From positions 1 to 25,888 of IMG/VR virus record IMGVR_UViG_3300040856_001104: 25,888 nt of DNA. One strand, 5' to 3'. Numbering within the stretch: position 1 is the stretch's first letter; each line of letters opens with the position of its first letter. Below, piece by piece: positions 1 to 8,256 of the stretch. The position numbers were made by a program, and so were the translations under genes. The notes beneath the pieces were generated by a model. The model had not been told where the DNA came from, did no database searches, and saw only the letters and a list, made by a program, of their open reading frames with translations. The stretch comes from a virus.

Positions 1-67
1 CGTCGAGGTACTTCTCGATGTACTTCTTGACGAGTTCGCCCTCGGGTGTTGATTCGTTCGCTGCCAT
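1..67 (-). CDS. 5' end of an unknown gene running off the left edge
   Basis: Only 22 codons are visible, starting at the ATG at 67 and reading MAANESTPEGELVKKYIEKY before the window ends. The start is preceded by an A/C-rich leader (GTGAAAACCAACACA) like those of other genes here. The gene diverges from the plus-strand gene at 170. The Y-I-E-K-Y stretch loosely recalls the N-terminus of some Bacteroidetes phage proteins, but too little is present to name a function. By position after the prohead protease it could belong to the head block. Confidence 0.6.
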   Translation of the reverse strand, partial: MAANESTPEGELVKKYIEKYLD

Positions 68-72
68 TGTGT

Positions 73-85
73 TGGTTTTCACAAA
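73..85 (-). promoter_or_regulatory. Leader element TTTGTGAAAACCA upstream of the left-edge gene
   Basis: On the minus strand TTTGTGAAAACCA lies just upstream of the ATG at 67. The same 13 bases occur upstream of the gene starting at 25328, where they follow a clear TAACTTTG box. Here the preceding bases are GAAATTTG, a weaker match to TAnnTTTG, so the promoter itself is uncertain. Confidence 0.35.
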
Positions 86-107
86 TTTCAAAAATTTTCT
101 TCAAATG

Positions 108-147
108 TTTGGTATTGTTGAAAACGGTTGTATATTAGCAGTGTCAA
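108..147 (+). promoter_or_regulatory. Cassette promoter P1 (Bacteroidetes type)
   Basis: TTTG at 108-111 is followed after 19 bases by TATATTAG at 131-138, a variant of the -7 box TAnnTTTG, and then by TGTCAAAC at 140-147. The spacer contains TGTTGAAAA. The same arrangement occurs before the genes at 9238 and 18227 on the other strand. It drives the gene at 170. Confidence 0.7.
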
Positions 148-169
148 ACAACAACAAAACAAAACCGAC

Positions 170-505
170 ATGAACTCAATCAACAAAATCGCCACCCGCT
201 CAACTATCGCAAACCACTTCGGAACTGGCAGCGATGTCACTCACAGAATTATCGAGAATTTGAAGTGGAGCTTTTTTCGCACTCACTTTGGCGATGATGC
301 CACAGCCATGTGGGAAGAGGCGCATCCCTTCAATTATCCGGGCAGCTCTGTCAAAAATTACACAGCCTTCTCGATCGACTTTGTTCAGAAGCACTTTGAC
401 CTCTTCGCGGGAACTAAATTTCAGACAAGCGCAGGGTGGAAGCTCAATAAAGAAACCGGCAAAAGTGAATGGGGTTACAGATCGGGCTACAAAGCGACAA
501 AATAA
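170..505 (+). CDS. Unknown 111-residue protein of a one-gene cassette
   Basis: This is the only convincing plus-strand gene. I chose the ATG at 170 because a promoter and a leader rich in A and C (GTCAAACAACAACAAAAC) lie directly upstream; an in-frame TTG at 128 lies inside the promoter. The protein has no signal peptide or membrane segment. Residues about 7-30 (IATRSTIANHFGTGSDVTHR and following) could form a helix-turn-helix-like unit, but this is weak. The C-terminal half is rich in aromatic and basic residues. The gene is AT-richer than its neighbours, points against the tail operon and ends in two terminators. Function unknown; a phage moron is the best description. Confidence 0.75.
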   Translation: MNSINKIATRSTIANHFGTGSDVTHRIIENLKWSFFRTHFGDDATAMWEEAHPFNYPGSSVKNYTAFSIDFVQKHFDLFAGTKFQTSAGWKLNKETGKSEWGYRSGYKATK

Positions 506-508
506 CAC

Positions 509-556
509 AAAGCCCTTCGGGGCTTTTTTCTTTGAGAGGCTTCGGCCTCTTTTTTT
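509..556 (+). terminator. Tandem UUCG-loop terminators
   Basis: Two hairpins follow the stop codon at 505. The first has stem GCCC/GGGC (512-515 with 520-523, extended by A-T pairs) and the second AGAGGC/GCCTCT (535-540 with 545-550). Both have TTCG loops and both run into T tracts in the plus direction. The second T tract overlaps the stop codon of the convergent protease gene, so it may also slow read-through from that side. Confidence 0.85.
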
Positions 557-1145
557 ATTTCAAGCGCGCCTGCTCGGTCTTTGGCTGCGCCTTTGTCTTC
601 ATCTTATCGACGAACCACCCCTCGATGCTAAAGCCGCGAACCTTGCCCTCCTTGATGTACTCCTTCCAGACCTCATCGTTGTCGATCTTCATCGATACCA
701 TCCAAGTGCCGACGGGGAGGTTCATCTTGTAGAAGCGGCTCTTGTCGTTCACCTCGTCCTCGATGATCCAACTCTCCACCACGCTCACGCCCTTGAGCCT
801 GTCGCCTTCCTCATGCTCGAGGTTGGTGCTCCTCTGGTAGCCGTTCTTCAGAAAGCTCTCCGATGCCTTGCGGGTGGTGTCCTTACTGAAGTATATGTAA
901 TACTCATCGCCTCCGTCGTTGCGGTAGATGGGCTTGTTCGGGACGAGTGCCGCACCTGTGACGATGCGCTTGTCTGCGTCGCTCAAGGTCATGCGCATAG
1001 ACTCGGACGACAGGGCGACCCTGCCCTCCTGCTGCTTGCTTAAGGCGACAAAGTTCTCCTCGATCGCGGGGTCGTAGACGAGGCTGATCGTGTCCACTCC
1101 GGCACGCTTCTCGTCCTCCATCATTATCAGCTCGATGATCTTCAT
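555..1145 (-). CDS. Prohead maturation protease, XkdF / peptidase S78-2 type
   Basis: A 196-residue protein with the layout of the XkdF-like phage serine protease family, which cleaves scaffold and capsid proteins during head maturation. Visible family features are TGAALVPNKPIYR (about 63-75), the YYIYFSKDTT strand (82-91), the presumed catalytic His111 in NLEHE, the strand VSVVESWIIED (120-130) and the presumed nucleophile Ser173 in GFSIEGW. Length fits the family. It is the last gene of the tail operon, 9 bases after the small gene at 1155. It sits far from the portal, which is unusual; the capsid gene expected next to it is not in this window. Confidence 0.8.
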   Translation of the reverse strand: MKIIELIMMEDEKRAGVDTISLVYDPAIEENFVALSKQQEGRVALSSESMRMTLSDADKRIVTGAALVPNKPIYRNDGGDEYYIYFSKDTTRKASESFLKNGYQRSTNLEHEEGDRLKGVSVVESWIIEDEVNDKSRFYKMNLPVGTWMVSMKIDNDEVWKEYIKEGKVRGFSIEGWFVDKMKTKAQPKTEQARLK

Positions 1146-1149
1146 GGTG

Positions 1150-1157
1150 CAAAATTA
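1150..1157 (-). promoter_or_regulatory. Possible -7 box before the protease gene
   Basis: The minus strand reads TAATTTTG, matching TAnnTTTG, 4 bases before the protease ATG. A transcript from here would be leaderless or nearly so, and I see no good upstream TTTG partner. The TAA of the preceding gene forms part of the box. Weak candidate. Confidence 0.25.
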
Positions 1158-1322
1158 GTCATTAGCTCCGTACACGTCCCCGATGCCTTGATTCAGGAGG
1201 TAGCCCTGACAGCACTCGATCTTGTAGGTGTCATCTTCACAGAGGCACGCCCTGCGCCCTCCTCTCTTGCCTGAACGCCCCCATGTGAGGGACTTGTTGC
1301 CGATGGGTTTCTGATAGCTCAT
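1155..1322 (-). CDS. Cys-rich 55-residue phage micro-protein
   Basis: The ATG at 1322 overlaps the stop of the upstream gene as ATGA. The product is basic at its N-terminus (RSGKRGGRRACLC) and carries CLC near residues 26-28 and CC at about 37-38, followed by GYLLNQGIGDVYG. A small protein with this CLC...ECC...QGIG layout recurs in Bacteroidetes phages near tail genes; this is from memory of the family, not a search. Function is unknown; the four cysteines could bind a metal. Confidence 0.75.
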   Translation of the reverse strand: MSYQKPIGNKSLTWGRSGKRGGRRACLCEDDTYKIECCQGYLLNQGIGDVYGAND

Positions 1323-1690
1323 TTCTTTCTTTTATATCCTCCACGCTCCCCGATCTCTGCCAGTTCGATGCCGAGCTCCTTTAGCTTGGACGCTGCCCAC
1401 CGCTTCCCTGCCTTGCCTCCCCAGAGGAGGTAGCTGATAGTCCCGCAGGCTTTGGTGTCGCTCTCGTCGTAGTAGGTTTCGGCTCTGTTTAAATAGCTGT
1501 ACATCCGTCGGATCACAGCCTCTGTGATGGGTTTTTTTTGTGCGAGCTGTTGGGCTCTTATCTTCCCGATTTGGGTCGCGCACTTGTTTCCGACCTTCTC
1601 GTTTAGTTCGATCCCTCTCTTCGCGTTGTTGCTTACAGCTTCGGGGTAGTCGTTGTAAGATTCGAGGATTGTCTTCAGCTTTGCCTTCAT
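1319..1690 (-). CDS. Conserved phage protein downstream of the tape measure
   Basis: A 123-residue basic protein starting at an ATG that overlaps the tape-measure stop (ATGA). The central part (NAKRGIELNEKVGNKCATQI, then AQQLAQKKPITEAVIRRMYS, then ISYLLWGGKAGKRWAASKL) matches a short domain I recognise from many phage structural gene clusters: alternating helices, an 'AxxLA...ITxxxIxRM' helix and a 'WGGxxGxxWA' end. No enzymatic motif is visible. It may be a minor virion or head-assembly protein; the biochemical role is unknown. Confidence 0.7.
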   Translation of the reverse strand: MKAKLKTILESYNDYPEAVSNNAKRGIELNEKVGNKCATQIGKIRAQQLAQKKPITEAVIRRMYSYLNRAETYYDESDTKACGTISYLLWGGKAGKRWAASKLKELGIELAEIGERGGYKRKK

Positions 1691-3255
1691 CCGAATGATG
1701 CGTTTCGTTCAATTCTACGATCGAGTGCTTGGTTGTCTGTGATCTCACCGCTCACCACGAAGGCGCGGGTCGGTTTCTTCCCGAACTGGGCGAGCGATCG
1801 CGTGGCCTGCGTCATGGCTTCGTTGCCTCCCAAGATGGAGACGTTCGGGAGGGTGGGCGTAGGCGCCCCCCCTCTGCCTGCGCTTGCTCCTCCACCGCCT
1901 CCGAATCCGTTGGGGACTGGTGTGCTCAAGATGTTGCGCACCTGTGCGAAGCCCGAGGCGAGCGTCAAGCCTGCCGCGATCTGTGGGCCGGGAGGTGGCA
2001 GGGGCGTATTCGCGAGGGCGTTCGTGAATGCCTTGTATGTGTCGATGGTTGCGGAGGCGATGGCTGCGGCCTTCCCTGCTGCGCTCTCTCTTCCGAATAT
2101 CTCCCCGATGACATTCAAGCCAGTCTGTGCGAGGGCGACCCTTGCTTCTGCAAATTGCTCCTCCGTCCTTTGCTTCTGCTTGGCGATCTGCTCCGCGATC
2201 TCGCCCTCCTTGATCTGTTCGTCGATGCGCTCGAGGTGTGCCTTCTTCCGCACCTTGCCCATCTCAATCTGTCGGTCGAGCTCTGCGTTGAAGTTCTCCT
2301 CCATGATAGCCTCGTCCTCTTCCTCCATCGCGATGGCCTCCTTCATGGCCTTGATCTTGTCCTCGATGCTCTGCGTCTGCTGCTGCTCGGCTTTGCTCAA
2401 TGAGTTCAGGCGGGTGATCATCTCCTTCAGTCGCTTGTCCCTGCGCCTCTCAAGGTCGAAGAGTTCAGCCTCGGCTTCCCTCTGCCTCTTGATGTCCTCG
2501 GTCAGGCTCTCGCTCATGGCCACCTCCTCGGCAATAATGCGGGCGCGTTCCCTTGCAATCTCGATCTGCTCGTCTGCTTCTTCCCTCTGGAGGCGTATGG
2601 CTTCGCGGAGTGCTGCGGCCTGCTCCTTCCTGCTCTTCGTTTGGTCTTCAGCGGCAAGCCTTAAATCTTCGATCTGCGCCCTTCTTTTTGCCGAGGTGAG
2701 TATCATCTCCGCCTCCTTCTTTTCGAGCTGGTCTGTGGCTTCTGCGAGGCCGATGGCGAGCTTTGTCTCTCTTTCTATCTCATCGCCCACACCCCTGACG
2801 GCTTCCGCTGCCAGATTCGCGGCCTCCGTGAACTCTCCCCTGAATACCAAAGTGATCGCCTTGCCGAGCATACTGATGCGGTCGATCACGACGTTGATGG
2901 TCGCCCCGATGCCTGCGGTGATCTTGTTGAACATCTCCGCGCCCTCCTGCGTCTTGCTGAACATGGTGGCCAATGAGCCCACAGCGATGACGAGCGCACC
3001 GATGCCCGTGGCTGCGATCGCTCCCTTGAGCGTTGTCATGGCTACGACCCCGCTCTTCGCCCCCTTCACGATGCCCCTGAAGGCTGTCACCGCCCCGCCC
3101 GTCATCTTGTCGAGCTGTCCAGTCAGCCCTTTGGTGGCTGCTGTCGCGTCCTCGGTGGTCTTCTTCGTGTCGTTGAGCTTCCCCTCGAGGTCTTTGATCT
3201 TGCCCTCTGCCGCCTCCGTCCGGGCGATGAGCTCGATGATTACTTCGTTCGCCAT
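1687..3255 (-). CDS. Tail tape measure protein
   Basis: A 522-residue protein that would set tail length and help DNA entry. I start it at the ATG at 3255 (MANEV), which overlaps the preceding small gene by 16 bases; an upstream in-frame start would lie inside that gene. Order of parts: a short N-terminal helix region, a hydrophobic segment at about 70-98 typical of tape measures, a long charged coiled coil at about 155-375, a second alanine-rich helical part, a Gly-rich stretch (GFGGGGGASAGRGG, near 455-470) and a conserved end (FVVSGEITDNQALDRRIERN). It is short for a siphovirus tape measure, suggesting a fairly short tail. Confidence 0.85.
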   Translation of the reverse strand: MANEVIIELIARTEAAEGKIKDLEGKLNDTKKTTEDATAATKGLTGQLDKMTGGAVTAFRGIVKGAKSGVVAMTTLKGAIAATGIGALVIAVGSLATMFSKTQEGAEMFNKITAGIGATINVVIDRISMLGKAITLVFRGEFTEAANLAAEAVRGVGDEIERETKLAIGLAEATDQLEKKEAEMILTSAKRRAQIEDLRLAAEDQTKSRKEQAAALREAIRLQREEADEQIEIARERARIIAEEVAMSESLTEDIKRQREAEAELFDLERRRDKRLKEMITRLNSLSKAEQQQTQSIEDKIKAMKEAIAMEEEDEAIMEENFNAELDRQIEMGKVRKKAHLERIDEQIKEGEIAEQIAKQKQRTEEQFAEARVALAQTGLNVIGEIFGRESAAGKAAAIASATIDTYKAFTNALANTPLPPPGPQIAAGLTLASGFAQVRNILSTPVPNGFGGGGGASAGRGGAPTPTLPNVSILGGNEAMTQATRSLAQFGKKPTRAFVVSGEITDNQALDRRIERNASFG

Positions 3256-3389
3256 GTCATTCTTTTGATTGCCTTCACCGCGCCCCTCCATGTGGTCGGG
3301 AGGTAGTGCCTACCCTTCGCGATGTCGACCTCTTCGCTTATTCCCTTATGCTCCTCCATCTGGAGCAGCTTGATGATTTCTGTGATCAT
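3240..3389 (-). CDS. 49-residue gene between baseplate and tape measure genes
   Basis: The ATG at 3389 overlaps the stop of the 866-residue gene as ATGA, and the 3' end overlaps the tape-measure start by 16 bases, so the unit is translationally coupled at both ends. The product reads MITEIIKLLQMEEHKGISEE and continues with a basic C-terminus (WRGAVKAIKRMTWRTK). No homologue is recognised. The position just ahead of the tape measure is where tail assembly chaperones usually lie, but this protein is much shorter and that role is only a guess. Confidence 0.65.
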   Translation of the reverse strand: MITEIIKLLQMEEHKGISEEVDIAKGRHYLPTTWRGAVKAIKRMTWRTK

Positions 3390-5986
3390 GCTCTCTTTAC
3401 TATGAATGAAGCGTCCGAGATCGTGAGCGTGGCGTTGCCGCTTGCCACCTTCTTGATACCGATGCTGATGGTGTCCTCGTTGAACAAATTCATCAGCCCC
3501 ACAAGCATCACCTCGCTCGACCCGTTCGGCTCAAATGCTACAAAGTTAGTCTCGACCCCGTTCACAAGGATGGCGAACTGGATGTCCTTCGTTGTCTCAT
3601 TTGTGAAGGATGCGTGAAAGATGACCTCGGTGATGAAGTTGTCGTTCTGCGTGAACTCCCCCGTCGTGAGGTTCTTGGTGAAGCAGGTGCATTGGTCGAA
3701 GGTGCTCGTGTCGTAGCCTCCGATCTCTTGGTAGCTCGTCGTCATGCTGATGGCTTCGTCCGTGTTGATGATCATGTCCAAGACGCGAGGGTTCGCCAAA
3801 AAGGTCAAGTGCTGAATCGCCCCCTGCTGTGTGATGCCCCTGCTCCTGCTCTTATATAGTTCGTCTGGCTTGATGAGGTAGTTGCTGCCCACCTTGAGAG
3901 CCCCCGCGAGCTTGAGCTCTTGGTTCGTTGGGGTCTGATCCCATGTGAGCGTGCCGTCGTCCGAGTAGGTGGGGGTCGCTGTGGCCTTTTGGTCGTAGGT
4001 GAACAGGTCGAGCGCCGCCCTCCCTTCCGTCATGTTGTAGGATATCTTCTCGATCTTGTAGGGGCGCGTCGCGATCTGAATGGTGTCGTTCATCTCGAGG
4101 GTCAGCCAGTCCGTCGTGTCGAGGTAGGCGGTCATCTGCACGCGCCTCATCGCAGGGTTGAAGATGCGGTCGAGGTGCGGCCTCCAATACTTCTCGAGGA
4201 AGGTGTTGGTCGTGATCGCTCTGCTCGGTGGTGTCTCAATGCTGAAGGCGATCGAGTTGTCCGTTGAGGCCACAGGCTTGTCGTCCCATGTCCTGAAGTA
4301 GGGGAAGGAGGTCTGATCCACCACGACGGCCGAATCGTTCACCATCTTCCAAGTGAAGGCGGTCGTCTCATATCCTGCCCAGTAGAAGAGGGACAGCTCC
4401 ACCTGTATCGGCTCGCCATCCGTGTCCATGAACTTGTAGATTTCGAGGTCGGTCGTCCCTATGCGCACCCCTGCGGTGTCCACCTGATTCTCGAGCGTTG
4501 TCGGCATAATAACGAAGGGACTCTCCACCTCGATGCCGTCGGACGTGAAGTCAAACAAGCCCGCGTTCTCGTACTTGACCGCTCCGTAGTCCCGGGCGAA
4601 GGCGTTCTTAAAGCTGATGTTCGCGAGGTCTTCGCTCTCCTTGTGCTTGAGCTTGACGGACTCGGGCACTTCCTGCTTGTCTATCTTGACGACGGAGGTG
4701 TCTATCTTGTCCGACCACTCCTTCGTCGCCCCTGCGTTGAGGTAGTCCGTGAGCGGGCTCATGGTGTAGGCCACCCCGTCGGAGGTGGTCAGCACCGCAT
4801 TGAACATCTTGAGCACTCCGTTGATGAAGTCGGTGATCTTCACCTCTGGCATCCCGTCCTCGATGAGGATGGTCGCCCCTGTCTTGAAGGTCGGCCAGTT
4901 GATGAGGTCGTATATAAGGTCGGCTGTAAAGGCGAGCCCCTGCGTCTCTGCCACTTGGAACTTGATGACGTCGCCCTGCTGCAGGAACATGGTGAAGGTG
5001 TAGGTCTGCGAAGTGCCTGAAGATTGGACTGGAGCGTTCGGCATGACGTTTCCATTCTTCCGAGCTCGAATGTTGAAAGATCGCGATGAGGTGATGGAGG
5101 TGAAGGCGAGTCTGAAGGTGTAGTTCCCAACGGTTGCCGCTGTGAACTCCCCCGTCGTGTCGTTGAATCTGATGTCGTTGTCCGTGTTCTCGGTGAAGCC
5201 TGCAAGGTCGTTGTAAGATGTCCCCGCTGATACATCCACAACAAGCTCCGCGTTCACCTCTGCGTCGTAGCCATCGAGAAACTTGCCGACCTTCTCCATG
5301 CCCATTATGTAGAGGTTGTCGTCGTCGATGGAGGAGTCGAGCGTGAGGGTCTTGCTGATATGCGTGAAGCACTTGGTCAAGATGGTGCTTAATCGCACCG
5401 CAGGGCGTAGCTCTGCCGGGTGGATTGCTCCGTCGTCGATGGCGATGCTGTTCTGTGCCATCCCTGCGGTGGAGTAGTTCCATGCTCCCTGCTCTCTGCT
5501 TCCGAAGTCGATGACAGGGTAACGTATCTGACCGCTCTGAAGAGTGCCTCCCCACGATGCTGTCACGTTCGTGTAGGTCAGCGCGTGGTCGAGGTTCATG
5601 TTGATGTCGCGGAGGTAGTCATCGCCCCAGAGGGTGGTGAGCTGCTTGTTCCTTCCGTAGAAGTTCACCTCGTAGCTGTCGGGGATGTTGTTCTTCAGGG
5701 TGACATTCATCAGCTCGAGCACGCCCTCGAATATCTGCACGCCCTTGACGTTGATGGATGCCTCTGCCTTGTTGTGTACAGGGTAGGGGTCGTCGATGTC
5801 GAGGTTGTAGAAGTGCTCGAAGATGCCGTTGTTCGTGTCCGTCGCGGGGATAGTGAACGGGCGGCTGAAGTCCGTCCGCGTCGCCCCGAGGTCGGTCAGG
5901 TCTTTGGCCTGCTTGACGAGGGTGATGTCCTCCCCCTTGTACAGGTCAGCGGTGACTCCTCCAATAATTAGCGAGACCCTGCTCAT
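3386..5986 (-). CDS. Large tail/baseplate structural protein
   Basis: An 866-residue protein starting with MSRVSLIIGGVTADLYKGED. The N-terminal part has the pattern TDFSRPFTIPATDTNNGIFE followed by a YPVHNKAEASINV strand, which I recognise from Bacteroidetes phage tail proteins that precede the tape measure. The middle is a series of beta-rich segments; the C-terminal 100 residues resemble a small beta-sandwich (TTKDIQFAILVNGVE). It is coupled to the gene at 5983 by a 4-base overlap. The likely role is a tail-tip or baseplate component; the exact structural assignment is inference. Confidence 0.7.
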   Translation of the reverse strand: MSRVSLIIGGVTADLYKGEDITLVKQAKDLTDLGATRTDFSRPFTIPATDTNNGIFEHFYNLDIDDPYPVHNKAEASINVKGVQIFEGVLELMNVTLKNNIPDSYEVNFYGRNKQLTTLWGDDYLRDINMNLDHALTYTNVTASWGGTLQSGQIRYPVIDFGSREQGAWNYSTAGMAQNSIAIDDGAIHPAELRPAVRLSTILTKCFTHISKTLTLDSSIDDDNLYIMGMEKVGKFLDGYDAEVNAELVVDVSAGTSYNDLAGFTENTDNDIRFNDTTGEFTAATVGNYTFRLAFTSITSSRSFNIRARKNGNVMPNAPVQSSGTSQTYTFTMFLQQGDVIKFQVAETQGLAFTADLIYDLINWPTFKTGATILIEDGMPEVKITDFINGVLKMFNAVLTTSDGVAYTMSPLTDYLNAGATKEWSDKIDTSVVKIDKQEVPESVKLKHKESEDLANISFKNAFARDYGAVKYENAGLFDFTSDGIEVESPFVIMPTTLENQVDTAGVRIGTTDLEIYKFMDTDGEPIQVELSLFYWAGYETTAFTWKMVNDSAVVVDQTSFPYFRTWDDKPVASTDNSIAFSIETPPSRAITTNTFLEKYWRPHLDRIFNPAMRRVQMTAYLDTTDWLTLEMNDTIQIATRPYKIEKISYNMTEGRAALDLFTYDQKATATPTYSDDGTLTWDQTPTNQELKLAGALKVGSNYLIKPDELYKSRSRGITQQGAIQHLTFLANPRVLDMIINTDEAISMTTSYQEIGGYDTSTFDQCTCFTKNLTTGEFTQNDNFITEVIFHASFTNETTKDIQFAILVNGVETNFVAFEPNGSSEVMLVGLMNLFNEDTISIGIKKVASGNATLTISDASFIVKRA

Positions 5987-7206
5987 ATCGTCACCATGTT
6001 CTTCAGGTCGTTGGCCACCCTGAATGCGAGGGTGTAGTTGACGAGCTTGTTGTTGATGTGCTTCTGCTTCGCCACGTCTCCGCTCGAGGGGATCAGGGGC
6101 ACGATGGTCGTCCCATCGACGAGGAAGACCTTCTCGCTCTGCATCATGTCGGTGATCATCTCCCAGATGTCCTCGGGTTGGTAGCCTGTATTGATGGTGA
6201 TGCTCTCCTGCCCGTTGGCTTCAAAGATGCGCTCTGTGCCTTCGGTGTCGGTGTAGCTCACCGCGAGGGCTGCTGTCGTGAGGTAGCTGTTGTCGAACTC
6301 CCTCCGCTCGAAGGTCGCGCTGTCCTCCCTTGCCTTGAGCGCGGGGATGTAGTCATAAGCCCCGAAGCGATTCAGGAAACCGATGAAGAACTGCGTGTAC
6401 CTATCTGCGCAGGCCACCTCCACGCTCATCCTCCGCTGCTCTGCTGCGCCATCTTTGGCGATGATGGTGTAGGTGTCGTTGTATTGCGTTGCGTAGCTGT
6501 AAACGCAGGAAAACGACTCAACCGTCCCGCTGTCTGCGATGATGTCCTGCCTCCTCTTCTCGAGCGTCTGGCCGTAGAGGTCAGAGCCGAGGAGCACATG
6601 GACGAGGCTCTCGGTGGTTTCGGTCGTGTCCTTCCCTGTCATGTCGATCGCGTAGTCGATGCCGTGCTCCCCCTCGATGACGAGGTTGTCGATCGTGGCA
6701 GTCAGGAAGGAGGTGGTGAACTGGAGGTTGTTCGGGATGACGAGGCCGTCGATGAAGTTGCTCATCGTTGCCCTTGAGCTGTGCGTCGAGTTCACCCCCT
6801 GCGAATACTTGGAGAAGCCACGAACAGCGAGGCGCGTGCCTGAATCTACTGGCGTGGCCGTGCTGTCGTCGCTTGTGTAGGTTGCTGTCACTTGCACCCA
6901 CACAGCCCCCGTCGTGTTGTTGTTCACTTGGCTGCTGTTCGCATTGAGCAGCGCGTCGGGCTCTTCAAAGCCGAGCTGCGACCTGATGAGCTGACTGATG
7001 TCAAAGATGCCCACGTTGTTGCTGTCGGGCAGCTTGGTGAGGGTGTAGGTGGCCGAGCCGGGCTTGTCGCTTGGGTTGTCTCCGCTCCAGATGTAGACCT
7101 CGAGCTTGTACCTGAAGTTGGCCTCGTTGTATGCGCTGTCGCTGATGTGATAGATCACAGGGCTCAAGGCGTAGATCGTGCCTCCGGGCTGTTGGTTGAT
7201 CGTCAT
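5983..7206 (-). CDS. Tail structural protein
   Basis: A 407-residue protein whose ATG at 7206 overlaps the upstream stop, and whose own stop overlaps the next start. It begins with a beta-rich domain (ALSPVIYHISDSAYNEANFR, KLEVYIWSGD) resembling a fibronectin-like fold, and has the segment FLNRFGAYDYIPALKARE near the middle of the C-terminal half, which recurs in Bacteroidetes phage virion proteins. With the 866-residue neighbour it probably forms the tail tip or baseplate. No enzymatic motif is seen. Confidence 0.65.
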   Translation of the reverse strand: MTINQQPGGTIYALSPVIYHISDSAYNEANFRYKLEVYIWSGDNPSDKPGSATYTLTKLPDSNNVGIFDISQLIRSQLGFEEPDALLNANSSQVNNNTTGAVWVQVTATYTSDDSTATPVDSGTRLAVRGFSKYSQGVNSTHSSRATMSNFIDGLVIPNNLQFTTSFLTATIDNLVIEGEHGIDYAIDMTGKDTTETTESLVHVLLGSDLYGQTLEKRRQDIIADSGTVESFSCVYSYATQYNDTYTIIAKDGAAEQRRMSVEVACADRYTQFFIGFLNRFGAYDYIPALKAREDSATFERREFDNSYLTTAALAVSYTDTEGTERIFEANGQESITINTGYQPEDIWEMITDMMQSEKVFLVDGTTIVPLIPSSGDVAKQKHINNKLVNYTLAFRVANDLKNMVTI

Positions 7207-7787
7207 GCTGTCACTTGGTTTCTGATGTCCTCCTCGAAGGCTTCAATAATTTTCTGTTCATACTTATCACGCGCCTGCTCCTCCGGCTCGCTGAAGAAGT
7301 GGGTGGGCTCGATGCCGAACCACTTGATCTTTCTGTTCATCAGGAAGGCCATCGTCTTGATCTGCGTCTTGTTCTTGTCGATCTTGATGAACTGCCCGGT
7401 CGTGAGGTCGCGGGGCTTCACCTTCTTCTCCTCGATCCATCTGTTCATGGCCGAGGGAGGGATGCCCTTCCCCTGCGCCACGCTCTTCATGAATGGGTAG
7501 CGACCCTTGTCGAGATAAAGGCCATAAGACCGCCCCCTGTATTCTATGACGATGCCCTGATCGGTTTCCTTTAGGTCATAGCCGAGGGACTTCTCCAGTG
7601 TTCCAGATGCGGAGCTTTTGCGCTTGCCCTTCTTGAACTCGAAGCTCGTCGGCCTGCCATCCTTCCACTTTGCCCGTACATTGATGCGTTCCCGCTTCTC
7701 GGTGAGGTTGCGCTTCGCTTGCTTGACAACGAAGTCGCCCATCTCTTGGAGCACCGCTTCCAATCTTGGGAATTTAGCAGAGGCCAT
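7203..7787 (-). CDS. HK97 gp10-like neck/tail-completion protein
   Basis: A 194-residue basic protein. The order of an N-terminal helix, a Ser/Gly loop with a leucine-rich helix (ASGTLEKSLGYDL) and a strand ending YGLYLDKGRYPF is the pattern of the HK97 gp10 family, where a strand leads into 'YAxyxExG'. It lies directly after the tail-terminator-like gene with a 14-base overlap, the usual position for this family. A C-terminal helical extension (RDKYEQKIIEAFEED) is longer than in gp10 itself. Family assignment rests on pattern and context. Confidence 0.55.
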   Translation of the reverse strand: MASAKFPRLEAVLQEMGDFVVKQAKRNLTEKRERINVRAKWKDGRPTSFEFKKGKRKSSASGTLEKSLGYDLKETDQGIVIEYRGRSYGLYLDKGRYPFMKSVAQGKGIPPSAMNRWIEEKKVKPRDLTTGQFIKIDKNKTQIKTMAFLMNRKIKWFGIEPTHFFSEPEEQARDKYEQKIIEAFEEDIRNQVTA

Positions 7788-8247
7788 CGGTCGTTGTTGC
7801 GTTCGGTGCGGTGATGCTGATGGACGCGCTCCACCCTGCGAGGCTGTTCGTCTGCGTCTCGAGGAAGCTCTGGAGCGTCACCCCTCCATCGAGCTGAAGG
7901 TTGTCCGCGTGGCGATCTCCCCTCCTGAACTCATCGAGCCAGATGTGGAAGGTGAGGGCTGTGTCGTTCAAGATGTCCTGCACGTTGTCCGTCCCGTGGA
8001 AGGAGACAGGCGCATCGCGAACGTCGTCTTTGTTAAAATCCACCTGATCGAAGATGCTGATGTTGAAGCTCCACGTCGAGGTCGCTCCGTTCATCGTGCA
8101 GTTCTCCGGGGTGATATGGGCGATGGGGTAGATGTTCTGTTTGTTCAGATCAACGTCCCCGAGGTTGCCGAAGGTGATGGTGTTCACCCTGCTCGTGTTC
8201 TCGATTGCCTGCCTGATCTGTCCTGTGATTCTGTAAAAGTTAGCCAT
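7774..8247 (-). CDS. Tail terminator-like protein
   Basis: A 157-residue protein starting MANFYRITGQIRQAIENTSR. The segment DVDLNKQNIYPIAHI followed by two long beta strands (STWSFNISIFDQVD and a matching pair near the C-terminus) fits the alpha/beta layout of tail-terminator or tail-completion proteins, which cap the tail tube at the neck. The position next to a gp10-like gene and upstream of the tail genes supports this. The start follows the preceding stop after 9 bases. Confidence 0.55.
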   Translation of the reverse strand: MANFYRITGQIRQAIENTSRVNTITFGNLGDVDLNKQNIYPIAHITPENCTMNGATSTWSFNISIFDQVDFNKDDVRDAPVSFHGTDNVQDILNDTALTFHIWLDEFRRGDRHADNLQLDGGVTLQSFLETQTNSLAGWSASISITAPNATTTDGLC

Positions 8248-8256
8248 GTGCCTGCT

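Noticed and set aside
1733-3268. Plus-strand open frame of more than 500 codons opposite the tape measure
   Set aside because: It is the complement of a GC-biased coiled-coil gene; the translation is a Ser/Ala/Cys-rich low-complexity sequence and overlaps a well-supported gene.
3541-3548. TAACTTTG box on the minus strand
   Set aside because: It lies inside the coding part of the 866-residue gene, with no gene start that would need it.
4608-5555. Second minus-strand frame of 315 codons inside the 866-residue gene
   Set aside because: Arg/His-rich shadow of the real frame with no natural start context.
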